Shown here: positions 39,237-54,200 of the stretch, one piece after another
Layout of the letters: the number at the start of each line of letters is the position of its first letter
Numbering within the stretch: position 1 is the first letter of the stretch
Assembly (NCBI RefSeq): GCF_030936135.1
Contig: NC_082604.1
Coordinates: 1,180,501 to 1,244,500 of the forward strand
Origin: Gavia stellata
Lineage: Eukaryota; Chordata; Aves; Gaviiformes; Gaviidae
Direction of reading: 5' to 3'
Length of the DNA stretch: 64,000 nt
Program-made: the position numbers and the translations under genes
The notes under the pieces: generated by a model
Databases searched by the model: none
Told to the model about the DNA's origin: nothing
What the model saw: the letters and a program-made list of their open reading frames with translations, nothing else

Positions 39237-42200
39237 GTAAGTCCCTGCGGGTATGGGTGGGAACTGAAACCGCGTGGAGCAATTCAAGCCAGACTAAGGT
39301 TTCTGGAACTGCTGAGTGCCAAGAGGCTTTTCAAGTGATGATGCAGAGGTTTTTCTTCTCTGCTTTGGGCATTTAGCTTTGGTTTTGGTGATCTTCCCTA
39401 AACAGCTCCTTTACTTGCATTTCCTCAGTCCCTGGGAGCGCTGCTCAGCACCGTGTATCTACAGAGCTACTTTTTTCTGAGGACTTGCAACAACTTAAAA
39501 GCATGATGCCATCCAAGAAAGCCCAACAGCAAATTAATTTTATCTGCATAAGACTCCAGCTGTGTAACCATTTTCACAGTAGTTTCAGTAGTCTTAGCTT
39601 GGCATTTTAACAGGTCTTGCAGTGTTTTCCCCAGGCGCAGGTGACTTGGCTGCCGTGACGCAACCCAAGCTGGCATCTAGTAGAGTACTGCTGCCTCTAG
39701 ACTTGGGCTTCACCAGTTGCTCGCCCAGCTTCAAGGACGTTTAATTTGGGGGTAGTTGCTTAGTCCATGTACGCTGGAGATTTTATAAAAGCCGCTTTTC
39801 AATGACAGTGTGTTGACAGTGTGTTTAATTTTCCTTTGCCTACCTTAATCATTCAGTGAGACATGAGTTTTCTTGCTTTTTCGTTGGAGCAGGGAGGAGT
39901 TGGTCGATGCCGCCTGGCATACGCTGCCATTTAGTGCCCGAACGAGTCAGCCCCCCTCACGGCCAGGTGACTGCCAGGGAGAGCGATTTGAAGGTTATAC
40001 CTGGAGTCTGCTACATGAAGACATGCTCTGGAGTTGTGCTTGTGCCAGGAGCACCCTCTAAATGCTGACAGTTGCCTGGCGTTTTGCTTTAGGTTTTAGC
40101 CTCCTGCGTGTTCAAGTATAGCCGTTTGTCTTTTGGGATCCCGCCACCCTCATTCTTGGAAGTTGCTTCCAAGATCCCTCTTTGCCTGCAGGCTGGTATA
40201 TTAGTTCACATCTGGCTTAGAAACTACCACTAGCATTTGCATCTGATTTAATTACACCAAAGTTCAAGTAAGTCTGGTGAAGTAACCTTTAGCTGAGCCT
40301 AACAAACTCAGGACCAGGCTGGTCTCTCCGCTTTCTTCACTTTCTTTCTACTTCTGTTTGTTATTATCCCAAATTTCTTTTTAAGGCACAGCTGTATTTC
40401 TTTTAACTGACTTTTTTTTTTAATTCATTCTCTTTCACTTTTTCTCTCCTATGCTGACTTTACTTCTATTTTTGTTTCCAGTGGTTGTTTGGTCTTTGGG
40501 TTTTTTTTTTGTTCTTCTGTCAATCTCACTGCCTCTTTGTCCTCCATTTCTTCTCTGCCTGAGTTGGGGGTTGAGATTTGTTTGCTTTCAACCAGATCTT
40601 CTGTGGGTGGCCAGGAGCATGTTAAAGGGCAAGCAGGTGGCAGACTTGATCTGAAGGCGTCTCCTGGATTACTTTCCTGTTACTTATTCGTGTCCAGATG
40701 GAAAGATTTGGCCGATAGTCCCAGGAACTTGGCGCCTTCTCTGAGCAAATCTGTTTGGAGAGCGCCATGTGGTACCCATGCAACAAGAAGGGTGAGCAAT
40801 CCTCCTTATTAGGATGAAGAGTTGTTTCCATCCTGTTTGTTCAGAAAGCCCGCCTGCCACATGGCCTGTCCTTTTCTTTTCTCCTTTGCTGCTATAACCA
40901 GTACGAGGCTGAGTGGTATCCAGCCACCTGCCAGGAGCGGTAGTCCTTAGCTGCTTACTAAGCAGTGCAACAAGCCAGACCAGTTTTTCTCCGTGATAGT
41001 GCTGAGAAGCCTGCGGAGATGAGAAGTCGGAGTATTTCCTAGCCCTCTTGCACCCAGAGAGTCCAATGAACTGGCTGGTGGGCTAGCAGAGGTGCTGGGC
41101 ACAGGCAACGCAGTTGTAGTCTTGGGGAGCGAGAGCCCATCAGCTCAGTGAGGCTTAGCAGCTAATTAGTGCAATTAATGAGTCAGAGGTGGCAAAACCT
41201 CATGGTATGTCCAAATGAGACACCCCAGACCAACCTGCCGTATGTGTCAGAGGTCTGGTTTATCTGAACTTGTCTCTTCTGTGGCCAGGACCCAGGCAAG
41301 TGCCCTTTCACCTCTGCACTGAGCTTCTGCCTGTGGGAACTATCACCGCTGCCCTACTTGTTCCTCCATGATTACTGGAGGAAGGAGGAGAAGCACAGAA
41401 ATTGCTCTAAATATTGCAAAGCGCGTGGTCGAGCATCTGAATGTGGACACTGATGATGGCCACCAAAGTAAGGTGCTGCTGGAGCAGGGAGTCTCCCTGA
41501 GCCTGGGACCACTCTCCTGTGCTTTTCTTCCCCTCCCCGCTTTTGTCTGCCCTGTGCATTGCTGCAGGGCAGGGCCTGCTTTAGCAGCATGTGTGCCTCC
41601 AACCAAAACCTGATCTCATCTGCGGCCTCCAGGCACTGCTTGTTAAAAGCTGTAACAGTGGCAGGCTACCAAGTGCTGATCCCAGCCTCCCATCCCTCCC
41701 TCTCGGCTAACCACGGGCAGGGCTATCCCTGTTTCCTTGCATTTAACAGGGAAGCCTGCGTGCTCCCTGCGAGGAGAAAACAGCTGTTGAGTAGTGCAAG
41801 TAATGTTTCCTCTTATCAGGGCTGACCATGCGTTGGCAGGGTTTCCTCTTGCCATCAGATTGTGTGGGACAATCCCACACAAAGGGCCCGGAGAGCTCGT
41901 CTGTGGAGTTCTGTAGAGCTGGGCTTCGCCTGTGCTGTGCTGAGCGCCAGTGACCCGTTAGATGAATTAAGGTCCAGTAGCTAATGACTCTGTAACAAGC
42001 TCCTGACTGGGGTGTCATCTTCCTTTTTGGTCCCCATCTAAATGAAATTTTCAGGAGGATCAGTTGCCCTCTGACTAGGGCAAGTCATCTGGGTCTTGCA
42101 GCGGGTTGTAAAGCTGTTGTGACAGCTCTCCTCTTCCCCTGGGTGCTCCAGAGCACCCTTGTGCAGGAGAAGGGATGCAGAGTGTCCTTCTAAATCTAAA

Positions 42201-45200
42201 CCAAATAGGACTCTCCGTGCATAAAGGGCCCTGGTCCCATGCAATGTTTGCATTGTGTAATGTTCCTACAGCAGCTGTGCAACCCTCATTAAGTATCTGT
42301 GAACCCCTATAGAAAGATAAATCCATCGGAAACTGGGCTTTATTAATTCTACTGCTCAGAAAAGGTTTGTTTTGCTACAGAGGAAAACATTTCATGCTGT
42401 TGCTCAAGCTCCATAGCACAAACCTGTGGGAGGAGGTTCTCTGCTTGTCCTTGGTATTTCCATCTTGGTCTTAAAGCTAGCCTAACACCTCCAACCATTT
42501 CCCAGCTGGGGAGAAAACAACTTGGAGGTTAAAGCACATGTCTGTGTGTGTGTGTGTCTGGAACCTTGCTGCTGAGGAGCCAGCCAGGCAAATGAACATC
42601 TCTTTAACCATTTGGAGGAGAGAAAGAACTCCAGATCGTCACTCAGTGCCTGTGTGAGCGTAAAATAGCTGAGCCGATAGGCTCTTTGCTCAATTAATGT
42701 TGTGCAGCTCTGGGTGGATCCTTGGCTTTCATCAGCCTCCAGCATTCTTGAGTGGCTCTCATCTTGAGGCTTTTTTGTACAAGCCTGATGGGGTGTAGAG
42801 AAAGGGTGTATCTCTCAAAAGCTTACGTAGATGTACATGCCTCCTTTTCATTTCTGAAGAAAAATGAGGTGGCTTTGCTTATCTGAGGGTCTGTCTCCTG
42901 TGTTGGAGGAAAGGCAGGCATCCAGCCTGGGAACATCATTTATATCAGGGATTACTGCAGCCTTACCATGGTACAGGGCCACTGCCTGTCCCCTCTCCCT
43001 TTAGAAGTCCCAGGCACAGGGGATATTAGGAAAGCAGGGTGCAGGTGGCAGGGGGTGGCATCTAAATGACCCTCAGCTCTCTGCTGCCTGTTTTAAAATA
43101 AGGTGGAGCTGGGGTTAAGTCTCTTCAGCTGGAGGAGCATGTGGGGTGGCCCCAGCTGTAATTCCTGCATGGTGAGAGCAAGACTTGGTGTTCTGCGTGC
43201 TGACTCCTGCCCATTTGTTTCCAGGCGATGAGCTGGAATACATTCGCCCTAACGTCTACCGGAATATCGCCCGCCAATTGAACATCTCGCTGCACTCGGA
43301 GACGGTGGTGACGGACGCCTTCCTGGCAGTAGCTGCACAGATTTTCACGGCAGGTACTGTGCCCTGACAGATATGCAGACAGGGCTGGGCGGAAAGGAAC
43401 AGGATGGAGCCACTTCTCTCAGAGAAGGCATGTTTCTGGGATGGCCTGCAAGGTGGGGCATGGTTTCTGAAAGGGCTGTGGGCAGTTTGGCAGTGTGCCC
43501 TGCTTTAATGATTTAATGAGAGCTCCTCTGTGCTCTGTTGTTCTGGCAGGGAAATGCCCTGTTTTATTATATCCTCCTGCCAGGTTTTCACTCATTCTAG
43601 AAGGCATCTCCTGCCCTTCCTCATTAGGAGGTGGTGTTACTTAATTGCACAGGGAGGTCACTCATTCCAAGCTTCTTTGCTCACCGTTGGCAACTGGAGA
43701 AGATTCATTACATGGGAGAGTCTCCCTTGTTCAGCTCACGCTGCTGATGCTAGGAGCCAGAACCAACTCATCACAAGGGAGTTCCTCTCTTTCTGGCTTC
43801 CTTTTCCCCAGCAATAGCCAGAACTGCAATGGAGCCTGCTGCTTCCAGTTGCTGCTTCTCCCTTCTCAGACTCAGAGAGACAGGAGCCTTGGCCCTCGAG
43901 GCTAGCTGTTCCAGACAAGCAGGTGCTTTGAGCTTTCTCACTGCTTAGATGTGAATGTTCTGCTTCTGTTTGACTGGTCCCAGAGATGATTGTCAAAAGC
44001 AAAGGTACACTCTGTGCTGTGTCCCTGCGAGGGAACCTCAGCCTTCCTGAAAACAATTCCTGCCTGGGGTTTGGAATGCAGTCTAGGGGAATCAAGGGGT
44101 GAGAAATGTTTTACGTGGAGATTTATGTCAGGCAAGTCCTGACATGGTTGTAGGTTTTCTGCAATGTCTTGTTGTGTTGTCCGTGGAAAGGACAGTAGGT
44201 ATTAGAGACTGGAAACACAACAAGAAAAAAAAAATAAACCCAAACCACCAACAAAGACAGCTACTTGCTAGCAGCATAGTAGTGTGAAAGCACTGGATCC
44301 AGCGACATTGACATGGGAAGTGTCACAGGAGGCAGTCATTGTTGTTACTTTGGGAGTAGTTGTTACAGGATAGAAGTCCGGGTTTCTGTTGTACTTCCAA
44401 ACAGGCTTCCTCGCTCAAAACCTTTTTATCTTCACAGTCAGCTATGCTTCTTTACGCGTATGGACTGCATGGGAACCACCGACACCCTGGAGAAGCCCTG
44501 TGCTGACATCCTGGACTTCAGACCTGAAGTGTGTTGTGGTGGAGAGCACAGATCTTCTCCAGAATCAGAACAGATGACAAAATGGATCTCTGAGAGGGAC
44601 TGCTCAAGCAGGGCTCCTGGCAGGTTGAGCAGGGCAGATTTGCTCCCCAGATCAGGGAAACTGAAGCTGTGTCATAGGAGATGGATGGAATTGGATTCTG
44701 TAGCTAGTACTGCAGCCCTCAGCATCCTTTCAGAGCATTCCTGGAATGCAGATTGCCTTTGCGCTGGGCTGGCTTGGGAGGCCGTATGGGCTCAGAAAGC
44801 AAGAGCTGGGCAAGTATGGCAGGAATGCCTGAGTGTGACTGTGTTCAAAGTGCAGGTGTCCTGACTTGTCACTTAGTGCTGAGCTTTACTTGCGTCAAGG
44901 CTTACAGAAAAACTAAGGTCAAGTTTGCAGGCTCAGGTATTTGCATTGCAGGTAAGTAGGTTATCTTCTTAGATGACTATAGCTGACTACATCAGAACTG
45001 GCCCACCTCCAAAGCTGAAGTGACACAGGGAATTAAGCCAGAAATGTGAATGGCTGCAAGTGGAGCAGACTGTGCGTGCTGCTGTGCTGCGTAAACACGA
45101 TGCTGGGGAGAAAGCCCTGATGGCTTCTGGGAGTCCTGCTCTCGCCAATGTATACTGACAGATTCATTGAGGGCTGCATTTCTTGGTGTTCTTCAAATTC

Positions 45201-48200
45201 GCAGCTCAGGAGTCAAGTGAAAAGTGTGGATGGTTTAAAATGTTTTTGTTGAAAGTAAAGCTAGAAATTGTAACTCTTGGTTCGAAACTTGGGGTTTTCA
45301 AGGTAGTAAGAATGGGATCCAGACTCAGCCCTTTGAGGCTGCCAATGCTAGAGACTTTGGGAACATGGTAGAAGCCCAGACTGAAGCTCTGTTGCTAGTG
45401 CTGCCCCTCGTCTGGGGACACGGTGCTGCATACATGGCTGGCAGTTGGCTGGCTGCAGAGAGGGTGGATTCAAACCTTCCTGGTGCTCTGTATGCTCCGT
45501 TTTTTCTTCTTTCTCATCTCTGCCTCAGAGCAACTAACAGGATAACCTGCGAGCATGAAGCTGGGGTTGTGTATTCAATTGCTTTTATCAATTTGTTATT
45601 GTAATTTCTCTTGCTAGAAGGCTGCTGAGTGGCAGAGGGGGAGGAGTTTGCTGGTTTTTAACATTCCTGGATCCCAACTGCAGTCTCAAGGCCCAGCATT
45701 TAATGCTAAATCCAGCAAATCAGAGCTGGCTCTGGCAGCCAGACATTCATTCCTAATTTTTTTCATAGTTCAGAGGAAAGAGGCTCTTATTGAGCAAAGG
45801 AAACCAGCAACTCAAGTGCAGTCTGAGTTTTCATGCCAATTGCCCATGGCTAAAGCATCTCAGCCTGTTTTTCACTGTCCAGTTTATTAAGAAAACAGCT
45901 ACAGTCTTTCACCAGTGCCTGGACAGTCTGGGGACCCCCATTAGTCACTCACAATGCCTTTACAGCATTGGAATGGGGGATTTTGACCCTATCTTGCTGG
46001 AGAGGTTTTCTCCTTAATCTTTTACATGCCCTTCTTCCACACTCTGGTCTGGGTTTGAGTCTTCACACTGTAGCTCTGGCTGTGCTCACTCCTGTCCACG
46101 CTGTCTGCAAGCCTTGACTAAGCACAAGAGCTAAATGGGCCTCTCAAGAAGAACAGCTGAGAACATAGGCAGAAGGTGAGCAGGTCACAGAGCATGGTAA
46201 GGCTCAAGCTGTATTTTGCTTCCCCGTTTCCAAACAACCTGTTAGTTATTCGGGGCGAGGAGAACCCATTTGTGTGGAGGCTGCCACCGCAGAGCCCTGA
46301 CCTGCTTTGGATGTTGAAGGATCTGCAGCAGCATCACCTCTGTGACAATACTGCTGGTTCTGGTGTGGTCCAAAGCTGCTCTGCAGCCAGCAAGAGACTT
46401 TCCACTGACTCTAACAGGCTTTGGATTGGGGCCTGGCTGAGCTGGCATTTACATTAGCTGTTTAAATAAATCCCAGAAGGAAGGGGTCACTTGGTGGAAA
46501 AACAGAAGTAGAAGAGGGTGAGGCATTTTCCTTTCCTAAAGGAAACAGTTTCCTCCGGTTGGTAAGGGCTGCTAGGCATGAGGGCTCTCCAAAAGCTTTC
46601 ATCCTGGTTTTGTATTGGTTTGGGTGCTCGTCAGTTTTTAATCAAGAGTGCTTGGGCTGAAGTGAACCCTGTGCAACAGGGATGCGTGGTTAATGGGTTC
46701 TCAGGAGAAAATACTTTCCCTTGCCAGAGCATATGCTGTTAGAAATGCATCCCACTGCTTCCTCATGGCTTAGGCCTTGTGACTTGAGTTTCCTGCCTTG
46801 TGCACATTCTTCTTGGCTTCTTTCTTTCCACCAGAGGAAAGTATATTGTGTCTGGCTGTATTCTGCCAGCTGTTGAAATGTAGCACTCGATCACGTTTCT
46901 CTTGGGTCTGATTTGCAAGTTAGGCTTTGATGCTGAGTGGAGCAGAGGGAAGTTTATCTGAGTAACCTTGGATAGTGTGGTGCTCTGAGACTCTGCACAG
47001 TCGTGTCTCATGGCTTCTTGAGATCTCCCCTGGGGCAGGCGAGCTGATATGCAGCGGGAACACTTTCAAGAGCGGTCCTCTCCTGCTGATTCATTTTCCC
47101 CTTGGCTCACCAGTGTTTACATACCTTCAGCTCCATGACCGGCCTTGAGTCTGCAACTTGTATTTCTTATTTTTTAAAATGCCTTCTAAGCAGCTTTTCA
47201 CTCTTTCCATGTCCTTTTGTTCCACCTCTGTGAGTAGAAGTTTTAGAGCTTTCTCTGTTTTGATCACTCCTTTCTGGACCAGTTTTCCATTCCCTCTTGT
47301 TGTTAGCTCCTGTGCGTGCTAGTCCGCACAGTGGGAAGCTGTGAATAGATTGTCTTGCTTGGTGATGAGTGCCCGTTTCAGCCGATGTGGATGGCAGCCA
47401 GACCTTTTGAGGAATTTGGAGCAAGACAATGTGTCTTCTCTGCTCTGTGCGCTGGCCAGATGCAGTTCCAGCTTATGCCAAGGGATGCATCAAGTTAGTG
47501 TCACCCTGACCCTTCCCTGGACATCACAGGGGGCAGAGGCATTGCCCTCTCAGTAGACTGTGCTCCTCCATCCCTGCCAAGGGAGTCCTTGAAAGAGAAA
47601 AGTTAATGGAGCTGGCGTCCTGGAAAAGTGCAGATGGGGGCTGCTGTGGTCTGTTCCCCTGTCTTGTCCTGCCCTGCCTGGGGCTGGGTGGCTGCTGGAG
47701 CCCTCCTGGGGCAGAGGGACCGGCCACAGGCATGGCCCAGCTTTTGTCTAGAGCAGCTGTTAGAGGTGTCTGCTCTTCCTTTGCTTCAGGGCTTCCCTAC
47801 AACACCTTGTGCGAACAAGAGCGTAAGCTGTGCCCTGCTGTCTCGGGTGAGGGGTCCAGCCAGCTGTCTCCATCTTCTGCCTCTCGCAGTGGCAATAGGA
47901 ATTTCCATGCAGAGAAACTGGGAGGGGATTTCCTCCTCACCCACCCCTGTGGCACAGCTCTGCCGGTAACAGGAAAAGCAGACTGAAAGATTGGTTTGAC
48001 CCTTATAGATGTGCTCCGTAAAGAGGAGGATAATGGGAAGTGACCGCTGAGCCCTTCACATCCATCACCACGATACGCATCGGCCAACAGCTTGCCCTCT
48101 TTCTGCTGCCCCTGTGAAGGGAGAGGGGCTCTGTCCTTGTGCTGGGGAAGCATTCACCTCGTGCAAGTCCTGCAGCAAGCACCACTGCATAGCAACTTTG

Positions 48201-51200
48201 GCAGAGAAGCCAAAGCTGAAGGGCTTTCTCTCCATCCTCCCTGGGAGGAGATGCCTGGACTGACATGTCCGTAGAGCAAACTGCTTTCCTCTGTGTTAGA
48301 GAAACCATGGGTCTGTTGAGCTTTTATCTTTCATAGGTTGTGGATACGCTTTTTTCTGTTGGAAAGAGAAACTTGGGTTTTAAACAAAGTTAGTCAAGAG
48401 TGCAGCTGTCTTTCTCTACCAGGGTGGCCTAAGCCCCCTGTCAGTCTTAGTTATTGCCATGTAAATATCTCAAAGTTAATGGACTTGCTTCAGATACTTA
48501 AGAAAGAGTGCTGTCAGTAAAAGCTTGGGAATAAGCCAGTGAACTCTTCCCTGGAATTTTGGGTAACTTTGGTTCATGTAACTCAAGATGCAGGGAGCCA
48601 CGTTTCTGCAAGGACAGAGAACAGCAAAACCTGACTTACACTAAAGCTGAGCATAAGCCAGCTGAGGCTTTGCTCCAGGAGATTGTGGTCAGCAAGAGGT
48701 AACCCCTTAAAGCCTCTTTCACTGAGTGGAGAGGTATTGATCTGCAACAGGACAGCCTCTTTCTTGCCAGGAGAAGCCCTCTGTCTAGTATTTTCTCATG
48801 TGGTTTCATAGCCTCTTCCTGACTCGTTCTGCTGGCTGTCATGGTGACACGCAATGTGAGAATGAGAGATAAATAGTGTGAATACCACACAGACAGTGAA
48901 CTTCCTGAGTGACAGCTCTGGGGAAGGGACACTGCAGGGCCTACTCAGAAAATAAAATCAGAATAACGGCCAATTTAGCTATATTAATAACTTCATCTGA
49001 TCTTGGAGATAGTGCTGGTGAAGGACAGAGTATCACAGGAGACTCTGAGCTACTGCTGTTACTGTTGCTACAGAGCCTCACAAAAGGATCATCTGTAGAT
49101 TTTGATCTTGCATCAGTCATGAGTGAAAAATGGCTTTTTTTTTTGAACACCGAATGGATTTTCTTCAGTCTAACAAGCCATTCCCGTGGCTGACATTTGA
49201 ACAGTTTCTCTAAAGTTTAGTACTTTTTTTATTTTAGAAAAAAAAAAGCAATTCCTAAAAGTGTTAGCGTGAGTGCTTCTCTTGAGGATTAAGTGGAAGG
49301 ATTGTGGAAATGCTCCGAAACCTGCACGTATTGTAAAGGAACGTGGGGAGCTCTGCTGCGGTGTGAACATGTGTGAGGAGTCTAGAGCTCCGTCCCAAAG
49401 AGATGGTCGGGGTGCCTGGGGATCTGGGACTGCGATGAAGGGAAGAGGGAGACTCTTCACTTCATTTAAATTGTGTTTAAGGGTTTGCTTTCTTAGCTGA
49501 TAGATTGTTGAGCACATCCAGTTTCCTGATCGTGTGTTTAACCCCTTCTGATCCTTAGATCTCGTGAGTGAACTAATCTTGCCTTCCTCTCACCTGTTTT
49601 CTTTCTTGTTGCATCCTAGCAAGAACGGTTTTGTGTGGTTTTTAAATACTGAAGCTTCACCTGGCTTCTGGCTACATTTGGGAGAGACCTTGGACAGGCT
49701 CCATAGAGACCCAACACTGTGAAATCCTTCACAGTATGCTTGTTGAATACTGCTATTCCAGATAACAAAGTAAGGGGGGAATTAAACTTCCTGGTGGATC
49801 CAAGGGAAATCCACTTGCCATTGTGCTGTGGTGGTAGTTCTGCATGGGTGCAGAAGGGTTGCGTTTCCATGTCACCGGTCCTGATAAAAGCTTGATGAGG
49901 GACTGCTGGCTGCAATGTTTAAGCATGGAGGATTTATGCCCAGTAGTGTTGGCAAAGTGTGGGGGAGACCCAGGGAGGTTGGCTGGTACCCAGAACTGGG
50001 CTCGAGCACTTATCACTAGCACTAACAGGAAGATGACTGCTGCTGGGACAACTTCCACGGAGCATTCGCTGCTGGCAGGTCAGCCTAGTAGGAAGGCTGT
50101 TTTCTGGGAGATTAGATAACTGACTGACACTGCGTCCCTGCACGGCTTTCAGTGGGATAGGATATGCAGTGTTAAGTATTGTAGGCAGAGTGGTCAAATT
50201 CTTGAAGCTACCTGGTTTTCAGGTGGAGACTGAGGCATACTCCTTACATCAAGGAGGATGCCAACCCTCTTGGCCCTGTAGCTTTGCCTCCCTTCTTTTG
50301 CTCTTGTGTCATGGTAGAACTGACTGAAGATGCTTATCTCACATGTGCTTTGCATGACTCTGATATAAAAAAAAAAAATCAGGAACGCTTTGTCTAAAGG
50401 GTGTTTGAGTTACACTGGCGACAAAAGCCCCAGGTTGCTCAGACTCTTTGAATTCAGTCGCCCCCTGTGCAGCATGTGCGTGGCTGAAAGTTAATGGCAA
50501 TATAAACCAGGGTGGTGCACATCTTCCCTATTTTGATGATGCCTTTGGGCTGCTTTCTCCAAAGCTGTGCACCCAGTGCTGAGAGGGCGTCAAAGCATGC
50601 CCAGGTCAGATCATTTAATTCTGTTCCTCCAGGTGGAGAGTTTTCCCCAATCCTGGTCCCCTAGTATTTCTTTTCCCCCACAGTGGAGACTGTGCAGAAC
50701 TGTGGCTGCACCTGAACTCAGAACGGAATGCGTGCAGCGTGGGCACATGTAATGAAGGAGGGCTGTTTCCCTTGATTATTCAAGACTGAGCTATGTGTGC
50801 GTGTATAAATCTGAATGTTTTTTCTTCTTTTCATAGGCATAACGTGGGGCAAGGTGGTGTCTCTCTATGCTGTGGCAGCTGGGCTGGCGGTGGACTGCGT
50901 GAGGCATGCACAGCCAGCCATGGTTCACACCATCGTAGACTGTCTGGGAGAGTTTGTCCGCAAGACCTTGGTGACGTGGCTGAAAAGGAGAGGAGGCTGG
51001 GTAAGAGATGCAAGCTTGCTTCCACACATGCAGACCAGAAAATATCCCAGTTAATGAAAGTGAGAGTGCCCCCACTGCAGCTTTATGCAGAAAAACACTA
51101 AATGAGATTCTCTTCCACAGCACTGTGGCCACCACTGTCCTACTTACACCTGTGCCAGACTCCGTATAGCTCTGTTACTGCCTTGTGGTCCTGTCCTCAA

Positions 51201-54200
51201 CAACATCAGCTATTCTGGTCCTCGGCTTCCTGTGTAGCTGTGCCAGACTAATTCAGTCCTGACCCACCAGTGTCTCCTCTGTTCCTGACCTGAACATCTC
51301 TGGAGCTGCCAGCCAGTCATAGCAGGAGACAGTAAATAGGGGTCATTCTCTTGGGCAGCTGTTTTCTAGAAACTGAATAAATGAGGCCTGTCAACTTACT
51401 TTCCCTTTCATCTGCCCACAGTTTCCTAAGTCAAAGCTTAGTGTATTAATGTGACTTGCCACCATAAGGAATTTTAAAGGGTTATTAAAACCTGGTAATT
51501 CATGCCATTCCCTGACCTGACCATGCTCCATGAAAAACTTCTTCTGATGTAGCTCAAATTGTAGCGCACTTATGCTTTGAAGGGCACTTATAACACCCAT
51601 CGACAGTGGGAGGGCTCGTGGCTCTGTCACTGGCCTACTCTGATACTGTGGGTAAGACACGGTGCTGCTCTGCATTGGAGTGTGGCTCCATATCATGTGG
51701 CTTTAAGCATCTGATTTATATGGTTCTCTCTATACCCAATGGGAAATACAATGCTTCCGTGGAGGATGGTTCAGAGTAAGAGCTTTACTTTGGTGCTGTG
51801 GAATAGCCAGGCAGGTTTCTAATGACCTCCCCAGGAGACTGAGATGACTGGCTGGCTATGTTAGCGGTTGGCAGCTGGGTGATGTACGTATGTACCAGGG
51901 TCTCTGTGCCTGTCTGGCAGGGATACAGACACTCCTTGGAGCGATCCAGCCGAAAGCACTTTGGTGTACTACCTGACAGATGCTGCCTGGAGCTAAATAT
52001 TGCCATATGACACCACTGAGCTCATGGGACGTCTTGTTCCCAAGGCATGCGCTCTTTCCAGACTGCGCCACACAAGCAAATTCCCTCCTTTCCAAGAGAT
52101 ATTTATTCCTGAGCCATCAGGAAACTGTCAGGCTCCCCACCCTGCACAGACACGGAGAGAGGGGAATGTCTTTTTCCAAACTGAGCATTGCTCCTCTGTG
52201 CTGAGAGTTCCCCAGTGTGCCTGTAGCTGATTTACTCATCTGGTTTCTCCAGGAGTAAAGGTGCCTTTTTGATGGAGGGCAACTGGAAAAGTAGTGTTGT
52301 TCTGATTTTGGATCCCTTGCATTTACTAAATGTCATTGCTACCTTAAATCATCCCTGCCCTCTCTAAAACTGTGTGACCTTGAGGCCAGCTGGGTCAGGG
52401 AACTGTTTGCTTGGGCTGAAAAGTAACCTTTGATTTGAATGTTTAATTTTTGCGTCCGCACAAATAATTGTGCTGAGGTAGATGAAGAGGATATCCTGGG
52501 AAGGCGACTGATGAAATAGCGCTGTTCCTGCCTGTGAAATCCCTGCCTCAATATCATTTGAGGCTTACTCTAACTGAGTACCTGTAGAGCTGGATGAAAT
52601 GTATTATCTGAAACAATTTTTCCTTTGGAAAAAATCCAGTTTCATTAAAATTGAAATGTTGCATAGGAATGTGTCTCCTCCTAGTTTCCAACTAGTTTTT
52701 TTCTTTGTTTTGGTAAAACACGCATGTTCTGATAAGTTAGCATCTGGTTTTAGTTTTTGTATCACATTATTAGAGTTCAAAACAGGGTGTTTTGATAGTT
52801 CCAAATGGATATTTTTGGGAAGCTTGTTGCATAGCAAACAAGCTGCAAAACCCATCCCCAGACCACAAGTGGTTCTTTGCAGCTGAGGAGATAAGCCCTG
52901 TCTGCTGCTAGCTCCTTCTGCCGATCATCCCTCTTTGGATGGCCAGCGCATTTCTATTGGAGTTGCTGAACCTACACTGCTTGCTCTTGGGATCTGGCCC
53001 TAAGAAAGGGAAGCCAATCTCACTGCCCGCGATCAAACAAAACGCCTGTAAAAGCTGCTGGTTTTTGCTGATTACAGCCCGTCTCCAGTAACCTTATCAG
53101 CAATTTTAGGCTGCAACAAGGAGATATTTTGCCTCTAGAAACAAGTGGTTCCTTCAGTCTGGAGAAAGGCTGCTAATCCTCTTGCCATCATGTGCTGTGC
53201 TTCCCTGAATGTTCTTCCTCTTGATCTAGGCACTGCAGCGTGAAATTTCCCAGCCTTGTTCACAAATGGGCCAGACGAAACAGCTCTGTAGTGGGGACCC
53301 TTTCATCTGCTGCCTGACCTAGCTGGTTGTTAGTTTGTCTTGGCATGGTGTCCTTGTTTCCCCTGTGCACATGGCCCCGGCCTGTTACGTCTCTTACACA
53401 TCGGCTCAGGTTGCGGCTGCCAAGAGGAACCACCGTGCTCCGAGCTGTTTCAGAAAAGCCATCGTGGAGACTTTGGAAAGGCATTTGAAAGTCTCCACTC
53501 AGCAGTATGTTCCCATACTGCTTCTATAGGGTAGAGAAAGACCCTACCCCCCAAAGCCCAACCCAACCCAAACCTCTTAGGGGAAAAAAGAAATGTTTAA
53601 CCTCTTAAGGCATCATCTCTGCCTGGGGGTAGTTTGCAGCCTCAGGAGTGGCTTTACAGTAGAATAGAAAGGTTTTTTGTTTTTTTTTTTAGCAGCTGTT
53701 ACATATATTTGCTACAAAGAACCGCATGTGGCTTGAACTTGTTTGAATAATTAACAGGCGAAGATCAAACTGCCACTGCAACAGTTTATCAGTGCCTCAC
53801 AAGACTCAAAGACCTGTTTTATTAAGTAGCTTTTTTCAATTCCAGTGCCTTATCAGGTATGCTTTATTTGGATAACAATAGCTAAGGCAATTGTTGAACA
53901 GCTGAGCAATTTTGTTTATCTAAGCAAGCACTATACAAGTTTGTAAGTGCTTCTGACCAGAGCTCCTCTTGATTAGCCGCAGTGAGGTCATTGCTTTTGG
54001 TAGGGCATAGCACAGCTTTAAGGAGTTCACACTTTCTCATCTGGAAGTTAACCCTCTGCAGCTATAATCAACCTGATGTGCATATCTGGGCCTTGTACTG
54101 GCTCACATGAGGCACAAAGCCCTTCAGAGCTTAGGTTTTTTATTGATCAGCACCCCTAACATCTGAATACATGTTCAGACAGGTACCTGCATGTCATGAC

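Larger units (their letters stand above)
39237..43224 (+). other. BOK: BOK intron 1
   Basis: 4 kb. It contains a (TG)n tract at 42543-42557 and a short perfect inverted repeat at 41860-41882. An exon-like open stretch around 41304-41470 was examined and not accepted. Confidence 0.85.

Noticed and set aside
41304..41470. Exon-like stretch in BOK intron 1 with a good acceptor and an AAA|GTAAGG donor
   Set aside because: The longest open frame starts after an in-frame TGA, would break the BOK frame if included, and matches nothing I know.
44313..44864. 183-codon frame in BOK intron 2
   Set aside because: About one frame this long is expected by chance in 64 kb. No recognisable domain, and it lies wholly within an intron.
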